From Candidatus Didemnitutus sp. (lineage in GTDB: Bacteria > Verrucomicrobiota > Verrucomicrobiia > Opitutales > Opitutaceae), in assembly GCA_019634575.1 (NCBI GenBank), contig JAHCAY010000001.1, positions 930,001-994,000 on the forward strand: a DNA stretch of 64,000 nucleotides, read 5' to 3'. The position numbers and the translations under genes are program-made. Under the pieces are notes generated by a model, which saw only the letters and a list, made by a program, of their open reading frames with translations, searched no databases and was not told the origin of the DNA. Of this stretch, positions 35,201-44,119 are shown one piece after another. Position 1 is the first letter of the stretch; each line of letters opens with the position of its first letter.

Positions 35201-36117
35201 ATGTTGGCGGCGTTCTCGGCCTGCTCCTTTTGCGAGCGAAGATCGAAGACCGCCTGCTGGGCGTCCTGCACGCGCTGCATGAGCGCGGAGCGGTGCGCCT
35301 TGCGCTCATCGAGCGCGCGCGTGCGCTCGTCGAGCGTGCCGCGGCGCGTGTCGGCGTCGTGCTGCAGCCCGCTGACGCGGCCCTCGAGCTCGGCCAGCGC
35401 CGTGGACATCTGCATCCAGTGGTAATTGCCGTGGGCAAGCGCGAGGTGGCGGAGGCGGAAGCTGAGGCGCTTGTAGCGCATCGCCTTCGCGGCCTGGCGG
35501 CGGAGCGAGCCGATCTGGCGGGCGACTTCGTTGATGACGTCGGACACGCGCGCGAGATTCTGCTCGGTGAGCGCGAGCTTGTTCATCGCCTCGCGGCGCT
35601 GGCTCTTGTATTTCGTGATGCCAGCGGCCTCCTCGAACACCACACGGCGCTCCTCGGGCTTCGACGACAGGATCTGGTCGATCTGGCCCTGCGCCATGAT
35701 CGAGTAGCTGGTCCGGCCAATGCCGGTGTCCATGAAAAGCTTGTGGATGTCCTTCAGGCGGCACGGCTGGCCGTTGAAGTAATACTCGCTCTGCCCGTCG
35801 CGGTGGACGCGGCGCATGATCTCGATCTCGTGGAACTCGCTGCCGAGCGCCTTTTCGCACTCGGTGAGAAGCAACGAGACTTCGCAGAATTGCGACGGCT
35901 TGCGCGTGTCCGCGCCCTCGAAGATGACGTCCTGCATCTTGCCGCCGCGGAGAGCCTTCGCGCTCTGTTCGCCGAGCACCCAGCGGATCGAGTCCGCGAT
36001 GTTGGATTTTCCGCAGCCGTTCGGCCCGACGATGGCGGTGACGCCGGGTTGGAAATTCAGGGTCGTCTGGTCGGCAAAACTCTTGAAACCGTTAAGCTTG
36101 AGCGCGCGGAGATGCAT
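32260..36117 (-). CDS. smc: Chromosome segregation protein SMC
   Basis: A 1285-residue SMC, about 100 residues longer than B. subtilis Smc. The Walker A GPNGCGKS is at residues 31-38, long coiled coils flank a hinge around 520-680, and the C-terminal head has the signature LLSGGQKTLTAVALLFALY and Walker B FCLLDELDAPLD. It condenses and resolves chromosomes together with ScpA/ScpB, whose genes are not here. The start at 36117 (MHLRALKLNGFKSFAD) is the canonical N-terminus. Residues about 965-1042 are a low-complexity insertion: an acidic run, then Ala/Pro-rich sequence, then a run of Lys/Arg. It sits in the coiled coil just before the VNLVAIEEY segment. A terminator follows. Confidence 0.97.
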   Translation of the reverse strand: MHLRALKLNGFKSFADQTTLNFQPGVTAIVGPNGCGKSNIADSIRWVLGEQSAKALRGGKMQDVIFEGADTRKPSQFCEVSLLLTECEKALGSEFHEIEIMRRVHRDGQSEYYFNGQPCRLKDIHKLFMDTGIGRTSYSIMAQGQIDQILSSKPEERRVVFEEAAGITKYKSQRREAMNKLALTEQNLARVSDVINEVARQIGSLRRQAAKAMRYKRLSFRLRHLALAHGNYHWMQMSTALAELEGRVSGLQHDADTRRGTLDERTRALDERKAHRSALMQRVQDAQQAVFDLRSQKEQAENAANMAHVKRQGLAERLASSNDDLAELEMQIRELASQVDTGAQDKQMQLSLLGSSDAVFQERNRELAVLEGELTRVEQALGQDKFHLLQLESAVARHITESSSLEVDARTSQHKYDQVGADLEEVRQAVAAAAQALNEARTRVEEARAEQSRQNNEAQAAHVALQDATKNFREGQRRLQEIDRNLAQKTARLKLLQQLHEKWEGFGEGAKAILQGRFAAIFGEQKFVPITQGLEVRAEWAKAVEALLGSSVEAISVADVDTARKILAQLETDQVGSVCLQVPGFVGGASNGELPAGLKPATDAVANLEPSHPAAALLSACYVADDLGAFLDFWKANPTFSFLMVATPRGDLVDRRGLIYGGHHKKPANSIVQREVDLRETGKAVVAEQAAHDEQKALIEKLNTALVEAEQNLEQKRKDVLAASQHAASLHTEEKNAQRSHDEAANRLGRMQNELANLQRDHQEALARHAKAQAQLTEAQAEVEAQKQKIAQTEAEISGKRAERDQKKESLAQARLELAERRQKVEVLDRGLSEMERRRVQLADLHDERQIEIETWNEQVSQLENEAAGQRARAEEIGTTLAIAQQNVESVRNELTSIESEINSGEAGMSSIRTEAESAMSELSRTEVKVAETRARVQFLVEEVTHEFQTDVSTLDWKKLLWHSDDEPEGMKDLDLDEEDESAAAPALPAAAPAEPVVASAEVPADPNAATAPEAAAKPARRKKKKENKSDPTEGDLAALENTDWTAIKTEVDALRQRLGSMGAVNLVAIEEYSELKQRYEFLKNQVDDLTNAKTALLKAIDDINHTSLEQFKVTFEQIRKNFAYTFNILFGGGRAEIELVTAEDPLESGIEIVAQPPGTKLKGITLLSGGQKTLTAVALLFALYMVKPSPFCLLDELDAPLDESNIHRFTNLLKQFVDSSQFIIITHNKSTIAAADAIYGVTMQERGVSRTLSMKFDKVSGEAEALPTTVADAVRNAKPKTVEA

Positions 36118-36338
36118 TGAGCGGAAAGTGAATAAGTGAGGCTCCGGCCTCACCGTCGGCAACGGAAAAAACACGGCCACCCGGACAAGATATTCACAGC
36201 CGAAAAGCCTCGCGTTTTCTTCCTCCGTCGGTTGGTCCGCGCCGCTCGCAACGGGAGCGACAGGACGCAGATTTTCTCCGCGCCAACGCAACCTGGCGCG
36301 CCCGCCGGCGTCTGACAGCGCGAACGAATTTTCTCCCT

Positions 36339-38024
36339 GTGGTTTCCTCCAGCGCCACCACCGTTTCCTCCCGCGGCTTCGCCCGTTGGTCCCCGGCCGG
36401 CCTCGCGGTGCTCTGCGCCGCCGCCATCGCGGCGCGCGCCACGCTGCAGTTCGGCACTCCCCTCGCCCCGGGCATGAACGGCGCGTATTACTTCGTGCAA
36501 GCGCGCGCGCTGCTCGAACACGGCCGGCTCGGCATCCCGGACCTGCCGCTGACCTTCTGGCTGCAAGCCGGACTCGCCCGCCTGCTGGCCGCGCTCACAG
36601 GTTGGCCGCAGGACGAAGCGATCGTATTCGCCGTGAAATTCGCCGACTCCGTGCTGCCGCCGCTCGTGGCGTTGCCGCTCGCGTGGCTCGGCGCGCGCTG
36701 GCAGCGTGCGGACGGACGACCGTCGCTCACCGCCGCGCTGGCACCAGCCGTCATCGCCAGCGCCAGCGCCGCACCGCTGTCGATGGTGGGCGATTTCCAA
36801 AAGAACTCGCTCGCGCTCGTGTGGCTCGCCGGCACGGCGTGGGCGGCGCACCGGTTCCTCAGCGGTCCGACGCTAGCGCGCGCCGCAGCCGTCGTGGCGG
36901 GACTCGTCCTGTTGGGCCTGACGCATGTCGGGGTGCTGGGCGCCGCGCTCGTTTTCCTCGCGGTGCTGGGTGCCGTCGCGACCGTCACGGCACCGGCCGG
37001 CGTGCGACGCCGCGTGCTCATCGTCGCGATCGCGGGCGGCGTCGCGCTCGGCGCGGCGACCGCCGTGACCTTCCGCTACGACCCGGCGCGCGTGCAACGA
37101 CTCTGGCGCGCCGTCACCGAGCCTTCCAGTATGGCCAGCGAAACCCGCGGCCCGCGCGGCGCCCGCGGCTTCGGTCCGCCGCCGGGTTTCGCGCCACCCG
37201 ATGGCCGCGTCGACGCAACCGACCGCGCTCATCGCGGTCCGCCGCCCGGCTTCGCACCGCCGGGTGCGCCCGGTCGCCCCGGCGGAGCGATGCGCGCGGC
37301 GCCGCGCGTGCTTTTCATCGCCGTAGGTCTCGCCGCGCTGCTGGGCGTCTTCCTGCGCTGGCGGCACTTGCCGGCGGCCGACCGCGCGCTGGCCCTCGCC
37401 GCCGGCGCGAGCGCAGTCGTGCTCGGCGGGGGATTTTTCGACGAACAGAAATCCGAGCGCCTCATGCTCATCGCCGTCGTGCCGGCGGCGATCGCAGCGT
37501 CGTTCCTGTTCGCGCAAATCCGGCGCGGATTCCCGCGCGTGGCGCTCGGCGTCATCGTAGGCTGCATCGCCGCGCTGACCGGCGCGCTCTACGTCGGGCG
37601 CGGCGCACGGACGATCCTAACCGTCGAGCAGCGCGACGAACTGCGTGCGCTCGCGCCGCTCATCGCCGCCCCCGACCGCACGCTCGTCGTCGCGCATCAC
37701 GGGCTCGAATGGTGGACCGCCTGGACGTTGCGCACTCACATCGCGCAGCCCATGGCCGTGAGTCGCGAGGACTGGCAGCGCTACGAGCATGTCTATTACC
37801 TGAGTGAAAAGTCCGGCGTCCCGCACGGCCGGGGTGGACCGCCCGGAGCGATCGGTGCGTCGAGCTTCGGGCCGCCGCCGGGCATGGGTCCGGAAGGTGC
37901 GACGCCGGAAGACGCCGTCACCGTCCACGATGGCCCGCTCTTCACGCTCTCCCGTGTCGATGAGGCGCCGGAAGACCAGCCGACCGACGCCGAAGTGCGG
38001 GCGCAGCGATTGAAGCGCCAATGA
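36339..38024 (+). CDS. Unknown polytopic membrane protein, GT-C glycosyltransferase-like
   Basis: A 561-residue protein with about 10 hydrophobic helices. The first extracytoplasmic loop, MNGAYYFVQARALLEHGRLGIPDLPLTFWLQAGL, resembles the DxYYxxQAxxLLxxG pattern of ArnT/PMT-like (GT-C) glycosyltransferases, but the expected acidic residue is replaced by Asn-Gly. I therefore keep the function open. Two Pro/Gly-rich loops contain repeats of GPPPGFAPP (near residues 275-310) and GPPPGMGPEG (near 510). The start is a GTG at 36339; an upstream ATG was not found in frame. It is divergent from smc. Confidence 0.7.
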   Translation: MVSSSATTVSSRGFARWSPAGLAVLCAAAIAARATLQFGTPLAPGMNGAYYFVQARALLEHGRLGIPDLPLTFWLQAGLARLLAALTGWPQDEAIVFAVKFADSVLPPLVALPLAWLGARWQRADGRPSLTAALAPAVIASASAAPLSMVGDFQKNSLALVWLAGTAWAAHRFLSGPTLARAAAVVAGLVLLGLTHVGVLGAALVFLAVLGAVATVTAPAGVRRRVLIVAIAGGVALGAATAVTFRYDPARVQRLWRAVTEPSSMASETRGPRGARGFGPPPGFAPPDGRVDATDRAHRGPPPGFAPPGAPGRPGGAMRAAPRVLFIAVGLAALLGVFLRWRHLPAADRALALAAGASAVVLGGGFFDEQKSERLMLIAVVPAAIAASFLFAQIRRGFPRVALGVIVGCIAALTGALYVGRGARTILTVEQRDELRALAPLIAAPDRTLVVAHHGLEWWTAWTLRTHIAQPMAVSREDWQRYEHVYYLSEKSGVPHGRGGPPGAIGASSFGPPPGMGPEGATPEDAVTVHDGPLFTLSRVDEAPEDQPTDAEVRAQRLKRQ

Positions 38025-38108
38025 TAAGTGAGCCGCGCGGCGGTTAATCCCGGCTACTGTCGGCGCGGTGGGCTTGCCGCGCCCGCGAACGCGCATTTTC
38101 TAACCGAC

Positions 38109-39557
38109 GTGAGCAACCCGACCGTCGCCGCCGATATCGCCGAGACCAAACGGTTTCTCCCGTGGATCGTCGCCACGGCGCTGTTCATGGAGAATCTCGA
38201 CGCGACGATCCTCAACACCGCCGTGCCGACGATGGCCGCGAGCCTGCAAGTCGCGCCGCTGAGCCTGAAATCCGTGCTGACGAGCTACACGCTGTGTCTC
38301 GCGGTGTTCATCCCGGTCAGCGGGTGGATGTCCGACCGTTTCGGCACGTGCCGAGTGTTCACGTGGGCGGTGTGGGCGTTCACACTCGGTTCGCTGCTGT
38401 GCGGCTTCGCCCTCAACATCCCGATGCTCGTCGCCGCGCGTGTGCTGCAGGGCATCGGCGGCGCAATGATGACGCCGGTCGGGCGCATCGCGCTCGTGCG
38501 GACGTTCCCGAAATCCGAGATGATGGCCGCGATGAACTTCGTCGTCATTCCCGCACTCATCGGCCCGTTGCTCGGGCCGTTCGTCGGCGGACTCATCGTG
38601 CACTGGCTGCCGTGGCGGACGATTTTCTTTCTCAACCTGCCGTTCGGACTCATTGGCCTCTGGCTTGTGAAGCGGCACATGCCGGACTTCCGCAATCCGG
38701 ACGTGCCGTCGCTCGACCGCACGGGCTTCCTGCTGTTCGGCAGCGGTATCGCGCTGCTGTCGTATGTGCTCGAGGTGTTCGGCGAACACTCGATGCAGAC
38801 CGGCTCCGTGCTGTTCATGCTCGCGGTCGCACTCGTGCTGCTCGCCGGCTACGGCTTTCACGAGAGCCGCGAGCAACATCCGGTGCTCGAGCTCGCGCTG
38901 TTCAAGACACGCACGTTCAAACTCGCGGTGCTCGGCGGCATCCTCACGCGCCTCGGCGTGGGCGGCATGCCGTTTCTGTTGCCTTTGCTCTACCAGCTCG
39001 GCCTCGGCTACGCGCCGTGGCAGGCGGGTCTGCTCACCATGCCGCAAGCGCTCGCGGCCATCCTGATGAAGCTCATCAGTCAGAAAATTCTCGGACGCTT
39101 CGGGCACCGTCAGGTGCTCATCACCAACACGGTTTTGTTCGGCGTAACGATGATGGTGTTCTCCAGGGTGGACGGAGACACGCCGCTCCTCGCGATTCTC
39201 CTGCTGGCGTTCACGCAGGGATTCTTCTCCGCGCTCCAATTCACCAGCATGAACTCGCTCGTCTACGCGGACATTCCCGATCGCGAAGCCTCCATGGCCA
39301 CCAGCATCGCGAGCACGGCGCAGATGATGGCGCTCTCGTTCGGCGTCGCCGTCGCGTCGCTCTGCGCCGCGTGGTTCCTCGGGCACGCGCCGCAGTCCGA
39401 CCGCGCGCTCCTCATCCCGGCCCTGCACAAATCGTTTCTGGTGCTCGGCAGTCTCACCGTGATTTCCTCGCTCATGTTCTGGCGTCTGCACGGCGACGAC
39501 GGCAATAACGTCAGCAACCGCCCGCGCGCCGGCGAGGACGAGGCCGTCGCCGCTTGA
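38109..39557 (+). CDS. DHA2 (EmrB/QacA-type) MFS exporter
   Basis: A 482-residue MFS protein with 14 helices. The N-terminal helix motif ALFMENLDATILNTAVPTMA is the DHA2 family mark (D in LDATILNTA), with motif A SGWMSDRFGTCRVFT and motif C IPALIGPLLGPFVGGLI. These are proton-driven exporters of drugs or other amphiphiles; the substrate is unknown. The GTG at 38109 was chosen because the charged N-terminus SNPTVAADIAETKRF precedes helix 1; a GTG at 38028 would add 27 residues without support. No membrane-fusion partner is adjacent. Confidence 0.88.
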   Translation: MSNPTVAADIAETKRFLPWIVATALFMENLDATILNTAVPTMAASLQVAPLSLKSVLTSYTLCLAVFIPVSGWMSDRFGTCRVFTWAVWAFTLGSLLCGFALNIPMLVAARVLQGIGGAMMTPVGRIALVRTFPKSEMMAAMNFVVIPALIGPLLGPFVGGLIVHWLPWRTIFFLNLPFGLIGLWLVKRHMPDFRNPDVPSLDRTGFLLFGSGIALLSYVLEVFGEHSMQTGSVLFMLAVALVLLAGYGFHESREQHPVLELALFKTRTFKLAVLGGILTRLGVGGMPFLLPLLYQLGLGYAPWQAGLLTMPQALAAILMKLISQKILGRFGHRQVLITNTVLFGVTMMVFSRVDGDTPLLAILLLAFTQGFFSALQFTSMNSLVYADIPDREASMATSIASTAQMMALSFGVAVASLCAAWFLGHAPQSDRALLIPALHKSFLVLGSLTVISSLMFWRLHGDDGNNVSNRPRAGEDEAVAA

Positions 39558-39569
39558 ACCGCCGAGCGC

Positions 39570-39998
39570 TCAGTCGTGCTCGAGTCGTTTGCCGAGGCTG
39601 ATTGCGCCCTCGATCGCGAAGCCGATGCGCTCGTAGAACGCGATCGCGGCCTTGTTGTCGGGCCGCACCTGCAAATTGATCTTCGGGCAACCCGCCGCGC
39701 GCAAGCGCACCTCGGCTTCCTCCATCAGACGGCGACCCAGTCCGCCGCGCTGCAATCCCGGCGCCACGCCGAGATAGTTGATCCAGCCGCGATGTCCCTC
39801 ATATCCCGCCATCACGCTGCCAACGATTGCGCCGCGCTGCTCGGCGACGAGGAACCACTCGGGATTCACCTTGAGCTTGCGCGCGATGTCCTTGCGCGGG
39901 TCATTCTGCGGACGCGTGAGCCCGCACGCCTGCCACAGCGCCACGACCGCCTCGCTGTCGCGCGTTTCAAAACGACGGATGATCCACTCGGTTTTCAC
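39570..39998 (-). CDS. ypeA: GNAT acetyltransferase YpeA
   Basis: A 142-residue GNAT protein matching E. coli YpeA along its length: VALWQACGLTRPQNDPRKDIARKL, FLVAEQRGAIVGSVMAGYEGHRGWINYLGVAP, the acetyl-CoA loop QRGGLGRRLM, GCPKINLQVR, and the ending SLGKRLEHD. The physiological substrate of YpeA is not established. The GTG at 39998 gives the family N-terminus; the frame continues to an ATG at 40031 with a charged, unsupported extension. It is convergent with the DHA2 exporter gene and divergent from the histidine phosphatase gene. Confidence 0.92.
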   Translation of the reverse strand: MKTEWIIRRFETRDSEAVVALWQACGLTRPQNDPRKDIARKLKVNPEWFLVAEQRGAIVGSVMAGYEGHRGWINYLGVAPGLQRGGLGRRLMEEAEVRLRAAGCPKINLQVRPDNKAAIAFYERIGFAIEGAISLGKRLEHD

Positions 39999-40087
39999 GG
40001 CGCGAGCGTGCGGATTTTCTCGTGACGGCAAAAGCCCAAAGCGCGATTGGGCCTCGCCGCGACGCGGTGCCGGGGCGACGCTGCGGC

Positions 40088-40774
40088 ATGCCCTCCCTAT
40101 TTCGCTTTCTGTTCGCCTGCGGTGCTGCGCTCGCGCTGACGCTCACGACGGTCGCGCAAACGGTGCCCGCAACCCGCACGCTCTACCTCGTGCGGCACGG
40201 CTACTACGACTACGTCGCGAGCGCAGATTCGAAAACAGCCAATGCACTCAACGCCACCGGTCGCGCGCAAGCGGAGAAGGTCGCCGCCTACCTAGCAGCG
40301 TTGCCGGTCAAATTTGCCGCGGTGACCTCGAGCGAGTTCACCCGCGCGCGCGAAACGGGCGATGCCATCGCTGCTCAGCTCGGCCTTGCTTGTGTCCGCG
40401 ACAAATCACTCAACGAATGCACTCCGCCGGGAATCGGAGTGGCAGGAAAGGACGTGGACGCGGGCGCGACGGCGCAGCTCGAGCGCGCTTGGCAACGCTA
40501 CGCTCATCCCGCGAAGGCCGGTGCGGCCAGCGAAGTGCTCGCGTGCCATGGCAACGTCATCCGCTGGTTCGTCTGCCGCGCGCTCGGCGTCGACCCCGCG
40601 CGTTGGACGAGAATGGAAATCGCCAACTGCTCGGTCACGATCATCCAGATCAACGCCGACGGCAGCACGCGCCTGCAGGTGTTCAATGACGTCTCGCACA
40701 TCCCGCGCGAGCAGCAGACTTGGAGCGGACACGGTCCGGGCTGGCCGTTGCCGGCGCAAGCGGAGCGGCGTTGA
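40088..40774 (+). CDS. Exported histidine phosphatase (phosphoglycerate-mutase fold)
   Basis: A 228-residue protein with a signal peptide (MPSLFRFLFACGAALALTLTT). The first catalytic motif is LVRHGYYDY (the RHG His becomes phosphorylated), followed by SSEFTRARETGDAI and the second His in VLACHGNVIRWF. Such enzymes remove phosphate from small molecules or proteins; PGAM5-, SixA- and CobC-like members look alike at this level. Export argues for a periplasmic phosphomonoester. The start at 40088 is set by the signal peptide. It converges on the PilB-type ATPase gene with only 12 nt between stops. Confidence 0.87.
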   Translation: MPSLFRFLFACGAALALTLTTVAQTVPATRTLYLVRHGYYDYVASADSKTANALNATGRAQAEKVAAYLAALPVKFAAVTSSEFTRARETGDAIAAQLGLACVRDKSLNECTPPGIGVAGKDVDAGATAQLERAWQRYAHPAKAGAASEVLACHGNVIRWFVCRALGVDPARWTRMEIANCSVTIIQINADGSTRLQVFNDVSHIPREQQTWSGHGPGWPLPAQAERR

Positions 40775-40786
40775 ATCCAGCGCGCC

Positions 40787-42514
40787 CTACCCGCGCAGCT
40801 CCATGTCCTGCGGCACGGTGCTGAGCGCTTCGGCGAGCGTGGTGAGGCCTTCCTTCACCTTGTAGATGCTGTCCTGGTGCAGCGTTTTCATGCCGCCGCG
40901 CATCGCGATCTTCTTCAGCTCCGCGGTCTCCATCTCCTTGTTGATGCCTTCGATCAATTCCTCGTTCGTCACCATCAACTCGTGGATGCCGACGCGGCCC
41001 TTGTAGCCGGTGCCACCGCACTTCGGGCAGCCTTTCGGATTGGGTTTGAAAATGTGTCCGCCGGTCCAGCCGATGGCGCGCTCCATGATGTCGCGCTCAC
41101 GGCCGTCCGGCTCGTAGGCGACGCGACACGTCTTGCAGACGCGGCGCATGAGGCGTTGCGCGCAGACGCAGACGAGCGAGGACGACACCATGAACGACTC
41201 GATGCCCATGTCGGTCAGGCGCGCGATGGTGCTCGGGGCGTCGTTGGTGTGGAGCGTGGAAATGAGCAAATGGCCCGTGAGCGCGGCCTCGACGGCGATG
41301 TTCGCCGTCTCCTTGTCGCGGATTTCGCCGACGAGAATGATGTCCGGGTCCTGACGGAGAAAGGCGCGCAGCGCGGCGGCGAAGGTCAGGCCGATCTGCC
41401 GGTGCATCTGCATTTGGTTGATGCCGGGCAGCGTGTATTCGATCGGGTCCTCGGCGGTGCGGATGACGATGTCGGGCGTGTTGATCTCGTTCAGCGCCGA
41501 GTAGAGCGTCATCGACTTGCCCGAGCCGGTCGGTCCGCAGTGCAGGATCATGCCGTAGGGCTGGCGGATGCACTCGCGGTATTTGGCCAAATTCTCCTCG
41601 GTGAAGCCGAGTGCGGGGAGCGGCAGCGTGGACTTCTGCTTGTCGAGGATACGCATGACCACGCCTTCGCCATGGTTGAGCGGCGCGGTGGAGACGCGGA
41701 GGTCGATGTCGACGCCCTTCTTGTTGTATTGCTTGAAGACGATGCGGCCGTCCTGCGGCAGGCGGCGCTCCGCGATGTCGAGGTTGCACATGATCTTCAG
41801 GCGCGCGACGAGTGCGCCCGTGACCTTGGCCGGGAGACGGAGCTTTTCCTGGGTGAGGCCGTCGATGCGGTAGCGGACGACGAGGTCCTTTTCCTGCGGC
41901 TCGATGTGGATGTCCGACGTGCCGGAGAAATACGCGTCCTCGATGATGCGGTTGGCGAGCTGGATGATGGGCGCGGAGTCCTCGTGCGTGAGGTCTTCCT
42001 CGCGAATCTCGACTTCGTCCTCGGAAAATTGCGCGCCGAGCTGGTCGACGACGTCGGAGAACTGCACCTGTTCGGGCGCGTTGTCCTTCTTGAGCTTTTC
42101 CTTGATGTCCTTTTCCGCACCGAGGAGGCGCGCGACGCGCATGCCGGTCTTCTCGGCAATCTTGGCGGCGAGCTGGGTGTCGAAGGGATTCGAGAACGCG
42201 ACGAGCAGCATGTCGCCGACCTGGCCGACGGGCAGGATCGTGTTCTTCTGGCAGAACTCCAAATCGATCTTCTCGAACGTGGCGTTGTGCAGCTTGTAGC
42301 GGCCGACGTTGAACGGCGTGAGGCCGAGCGCGCGGCACTTCGCGAGGTGGAGCGGGAAGGGCGTGACCTTGTGCTCGCTCTGCAGCAGCGCGTCGAGCTG
42401 GTCGCCGTTGAGGTCGTCCGGGTGGTTGACGACGGCCGCGCGCGCCTCGGCGCTCAGCTTGCCTAGTTCGACGAGCTTGTCGACGATGTGGGTCTGGACG
42501 CGTCCGAGCGGCAT
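40787..42514 (-). CDS. PilB/GspE-type ATPase
   Basis: A 575-residue protein. It has an N-terminal MshEN-type region ([19 protein letters not shown]) and a full ATPase core nearly identical to that of the GAF-containing paralogue at 3347-5548: Walker A GPTGSGKS near residues 327-334, [29 protein letters not shown], and CxxC pairs CKTC and CPKC. It should drive pilus or pseudopilus assembly. The ATG at 42514 lies one base after the stop of the preceding MshEN gene, which argues for translational coupling; a frame to 42571 overlaps that gene. Confidence 0.93.
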   Translation of the reverse strand: MPLGRVQTHIVDKLVELGKLSAEARAAVVNHPDDLNGDQLDALLQSEHKVTPFPLHLAKCRALGLTPFNVGRYKLHNATFEKIDLEFCQKNTILPVGQVGDMLLVAFSNPFDTQLAAKIAEKTGMRVARLLGAEKDIKEKLKKDNAPEQVQFSDVVDQLGAQFSEDEVEIREEDLTHEDSAPIIQLANRIIEDAYFSGTSDIHIEPQEKDLVVRYRIDGLTQEKLRLPAKVTGALVARLKIMCNLDIAERRLPQDGRIVFKQYNKKGVDIDLRVSTAPLNHGEGVVMRILDKQKSTLPLPALGFTEENLAKYRECIRQPYGMILHCGPTGSGKSMTLYSALNEINTPDIVIRTAEDPIEYTLPGINQMQMHRQIGLTFAAALRAFLRQDPDIILVGEIRDKETANIAVEAALTGHLLISTLHTNDAPSTIARLTDMGIESFMVSSSLVCVCAQRLMRRVCKTCRVAYEPDGRERDIMERAIGWTGGHIFKPNPKGCPKCGGTGYKGRVGIHELMVTNEELIEGINKEMETAELKKIAMRGGMKTLHQDSIYKVKEGLTTLAEALSTVPQDMELRG

Positions 42515-42515
42515 G

Positions 42516-43028
42516 TCAGGAAGCGGGGTGGGCCTGCGCGGCGGCTTCGCGCTCGGCTTGCTGACGGTCAAGGAAATCGGCGATCACGTCCATCGTGGTC
42601 GCGTGCCAGACGATGGGACCGCCGAGCTTCTTTTCCCAGGCCGTGCGCACGGCGGGGCTCAGGTAATAGGCCGTCGCGACGAGCCAGAAATCCTCCTCCT
42701 TGTCGTAGGGCACGGTCCAACTGGCCCAGCACATGCCGAGATCGAGGTGCTTGCGGATGTCGTCCGGCACATCGTAGTGGCGCAGGTCGACGACGCCGAG
42801 CTGGTGTTCCTCCATCACGGCGTGCAGCACGTCCTCCTCGCGCACGACTTTCCGCTCCAGCGCGAGGATGCCGAGCACCGAGGCCTGGCGGAGATCGCCC
42901 TGCCCCGCCAATTCGAGCACGCGCTCGTTGGCGGCTTCGAGGTCCTCGAACTTCACCAGGTTATGCTCGACGAGCGCCGAGCCGAGGAGGCGGTTGGCGC
43001 GCATGAGGAGGGGCCGATGTTCCGTCAT
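42516..43028 (-). CDS. Stand-alone MshEN (GspE N-terminal) domain protein
   Basis: A 170-residue protein. After a short N-terminus, [28 protein letters not shown] and [42 protein letters not shown] have the layout of the MshEN/GspE N-terminal domain. The second half ([24 protein letters not shown]) also resembles MshEN. MshEN domains bind c-di-GMP or contact the secretion platform. Here the domain is its own protein, encoded one base upstream of the ATPase gene, so it may act as a detachable regulator of it. The stop is TGA at 42516-42518. Confidence 0.78.
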   Translation of the reverse strand: MTEHRPLLMRANRLLGSALVEHNLVKFEDLEAANERVLELAGQGDLRQASVLGILALERKVVREEDVLHAVMEEHQLGVVDLRHYDVPDDIRKHLDLGMCWASWTVPYDKEEDFWLVATAYYLSPAVRTAWEKKLGGPIVWHATTMDVIADFLDRQQAEREAAAQAHPAS

Positions 43029-43046
43029 GAGAGAGCCGACGTTGCG

Positions 43047-44078
43047 TTACGCCGCGGGCGCTGGCGATGCCTTTTGCTTTTTCCGCAGCTTCCGCACGCG
43101 TTTTAGCAGTTCTTTCCTAAGCTTGGGAATGCCGTCCTCGCTCAGGCACGAGATCGGGACGAGCTCCACCTTCTTGTAGCGCGTCTTGAACTTCTTGAGG
43201 TTCGCGACGGCGGCGTCCTCGTCCATCTTGTTCGCGGCGACGAGGCGCGGTTTTTCGAGCAGCGCGGGGTCGTAGAGCTCGAGCTCCTTGAGCAACTGCT
43301 TGTAGTCGTCGCGCGGGTCCCGGTTGTCGGTGCCGGCCATGTCGACGATGATCAGCAGCAGTGCGCAGCGTTCGATGTGGCGGAGGAAACGGTGGCCGAG
43401 CCCCTTGTTCTCGCTCGCGCCGGCAATGAGCCCGGGGATGTCGGCGAGGATGAGGCGGTCGTATTCCTCCTCGTATTCGATGATGCCGATCTGCGGTTGC
43501 AGCGTGGTGAAGGGATACGCGGCGACCTTCGGGTGCGCCTTGGTGATGAGGCCGGTGAGCGAGGATTTGCCGGCGTTCGGGAAACCGACGAGGCCGATGT
43601 CCGCGATGCTCTTCAGCTCAAGGCGATACTCGCCGAACGCGCCCGGCTCGCCAGGGCCGTGCTGGCGCGGCGCGCGATTCACCGAGGATTTGAAACGCGT
43701 GTTGCCGAACCCGCCCTTGCCGCCCTGACAGAGGATGAACTCCTGGCCGTCCTCGAGGATTTCGGTGACGACCGCGCCGGTCTCGAGATTGTAGACGACC
43801 GTGCCGAGCGGCACGCGGAGGATCGCGTTGCGGCCTTCGCGGCCGTTGCAATCCTTGCCCTGGCCGTGCTCGCCGCGCTCGGCGTTCCAGTGCGGCTTGT
43901 ATTTGAAATCGATGAGATTGTTCTGGTCGTCGTCGCCGCGCAGCACGACGTGCCCGCCGCGACCGCCGTCGCCGCCGTTCGGGCCGCCCCACGGTTCGTA
44001 TTTTTCGCGACGAAAGCTCACGCAACCGCGGCCTCCGTCGCCGGCGCGGGCTTTGATGGTGCATTCGTCGATGAACAT
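43047..44078 (-). CDS. obgE: Obg-family GTPase
   Basis: A 343-residue protein with a glycine-rich Obg fold at the N-terminus (MFIDECTIKARAGDGGRGCVSF, GGPNGGDGGRGGHV) and a GTPase domain with G1 GFPNAGKSS at residues 165-173, DIPG (G3) and NKMD (G4). Obg acts in ribosome assembly, stress response and cell-cycle control. It ends soon after the GTPase domain in a basic tail (LRKELLKRVRKLRKKQK), lacking the C-terminal OCT domain of some relatives. The ATG at 44078 gives the conserved N-terminus. It lies between the dcw cluster and the PilB genes, all on the minus strand. Confidence 0.96.
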   Translation of the reverse strand: MFIDECTIKARAGDGGRGCVSFRREKYEPWGGPNGGDGGRGGHVVLRGDDDQNNLIDFKYKPHWNAERGEHGQGKDCNGREGRNAILRVPLGTVVYNLETGAVVTEILEDGQEFILCQGGKGGFGNTRFKSSVNRAPRQHGPGEPGAFGEYRLELKSIADIGLVGFPNAGKSSLTGLITKAHPKVAAYPFTTLQPQIGIIEYEEEYDRLILADIPGLIAGASENKGLGHRFLRHIERCALLLIIVDMAGTDNRDPRDDYKQLLKELELYDPALLEKPRLVAANKMDEDAAVANLKKFKTRYKKVELVPISCLSEDGIPKLRKELLKRVRKLRKKQKASPAPAA

Positions 44079-44119
44079 GCCTCCCACGGTGCAGAATCCC
44101 GCGCGCTTGCCAAGCGGAG

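Noticed and set aside
33280..36120. 946-codon frame on the plus strand opposite smc
   Set aside because: Shadow; the minus strand encodes a complete SMC protein.
36155..36165. Second DnaA-like site in the smc upstream region
   Set aside because: ATATTCACA nearby departs from TTATNCACA at the first base and stands alone.
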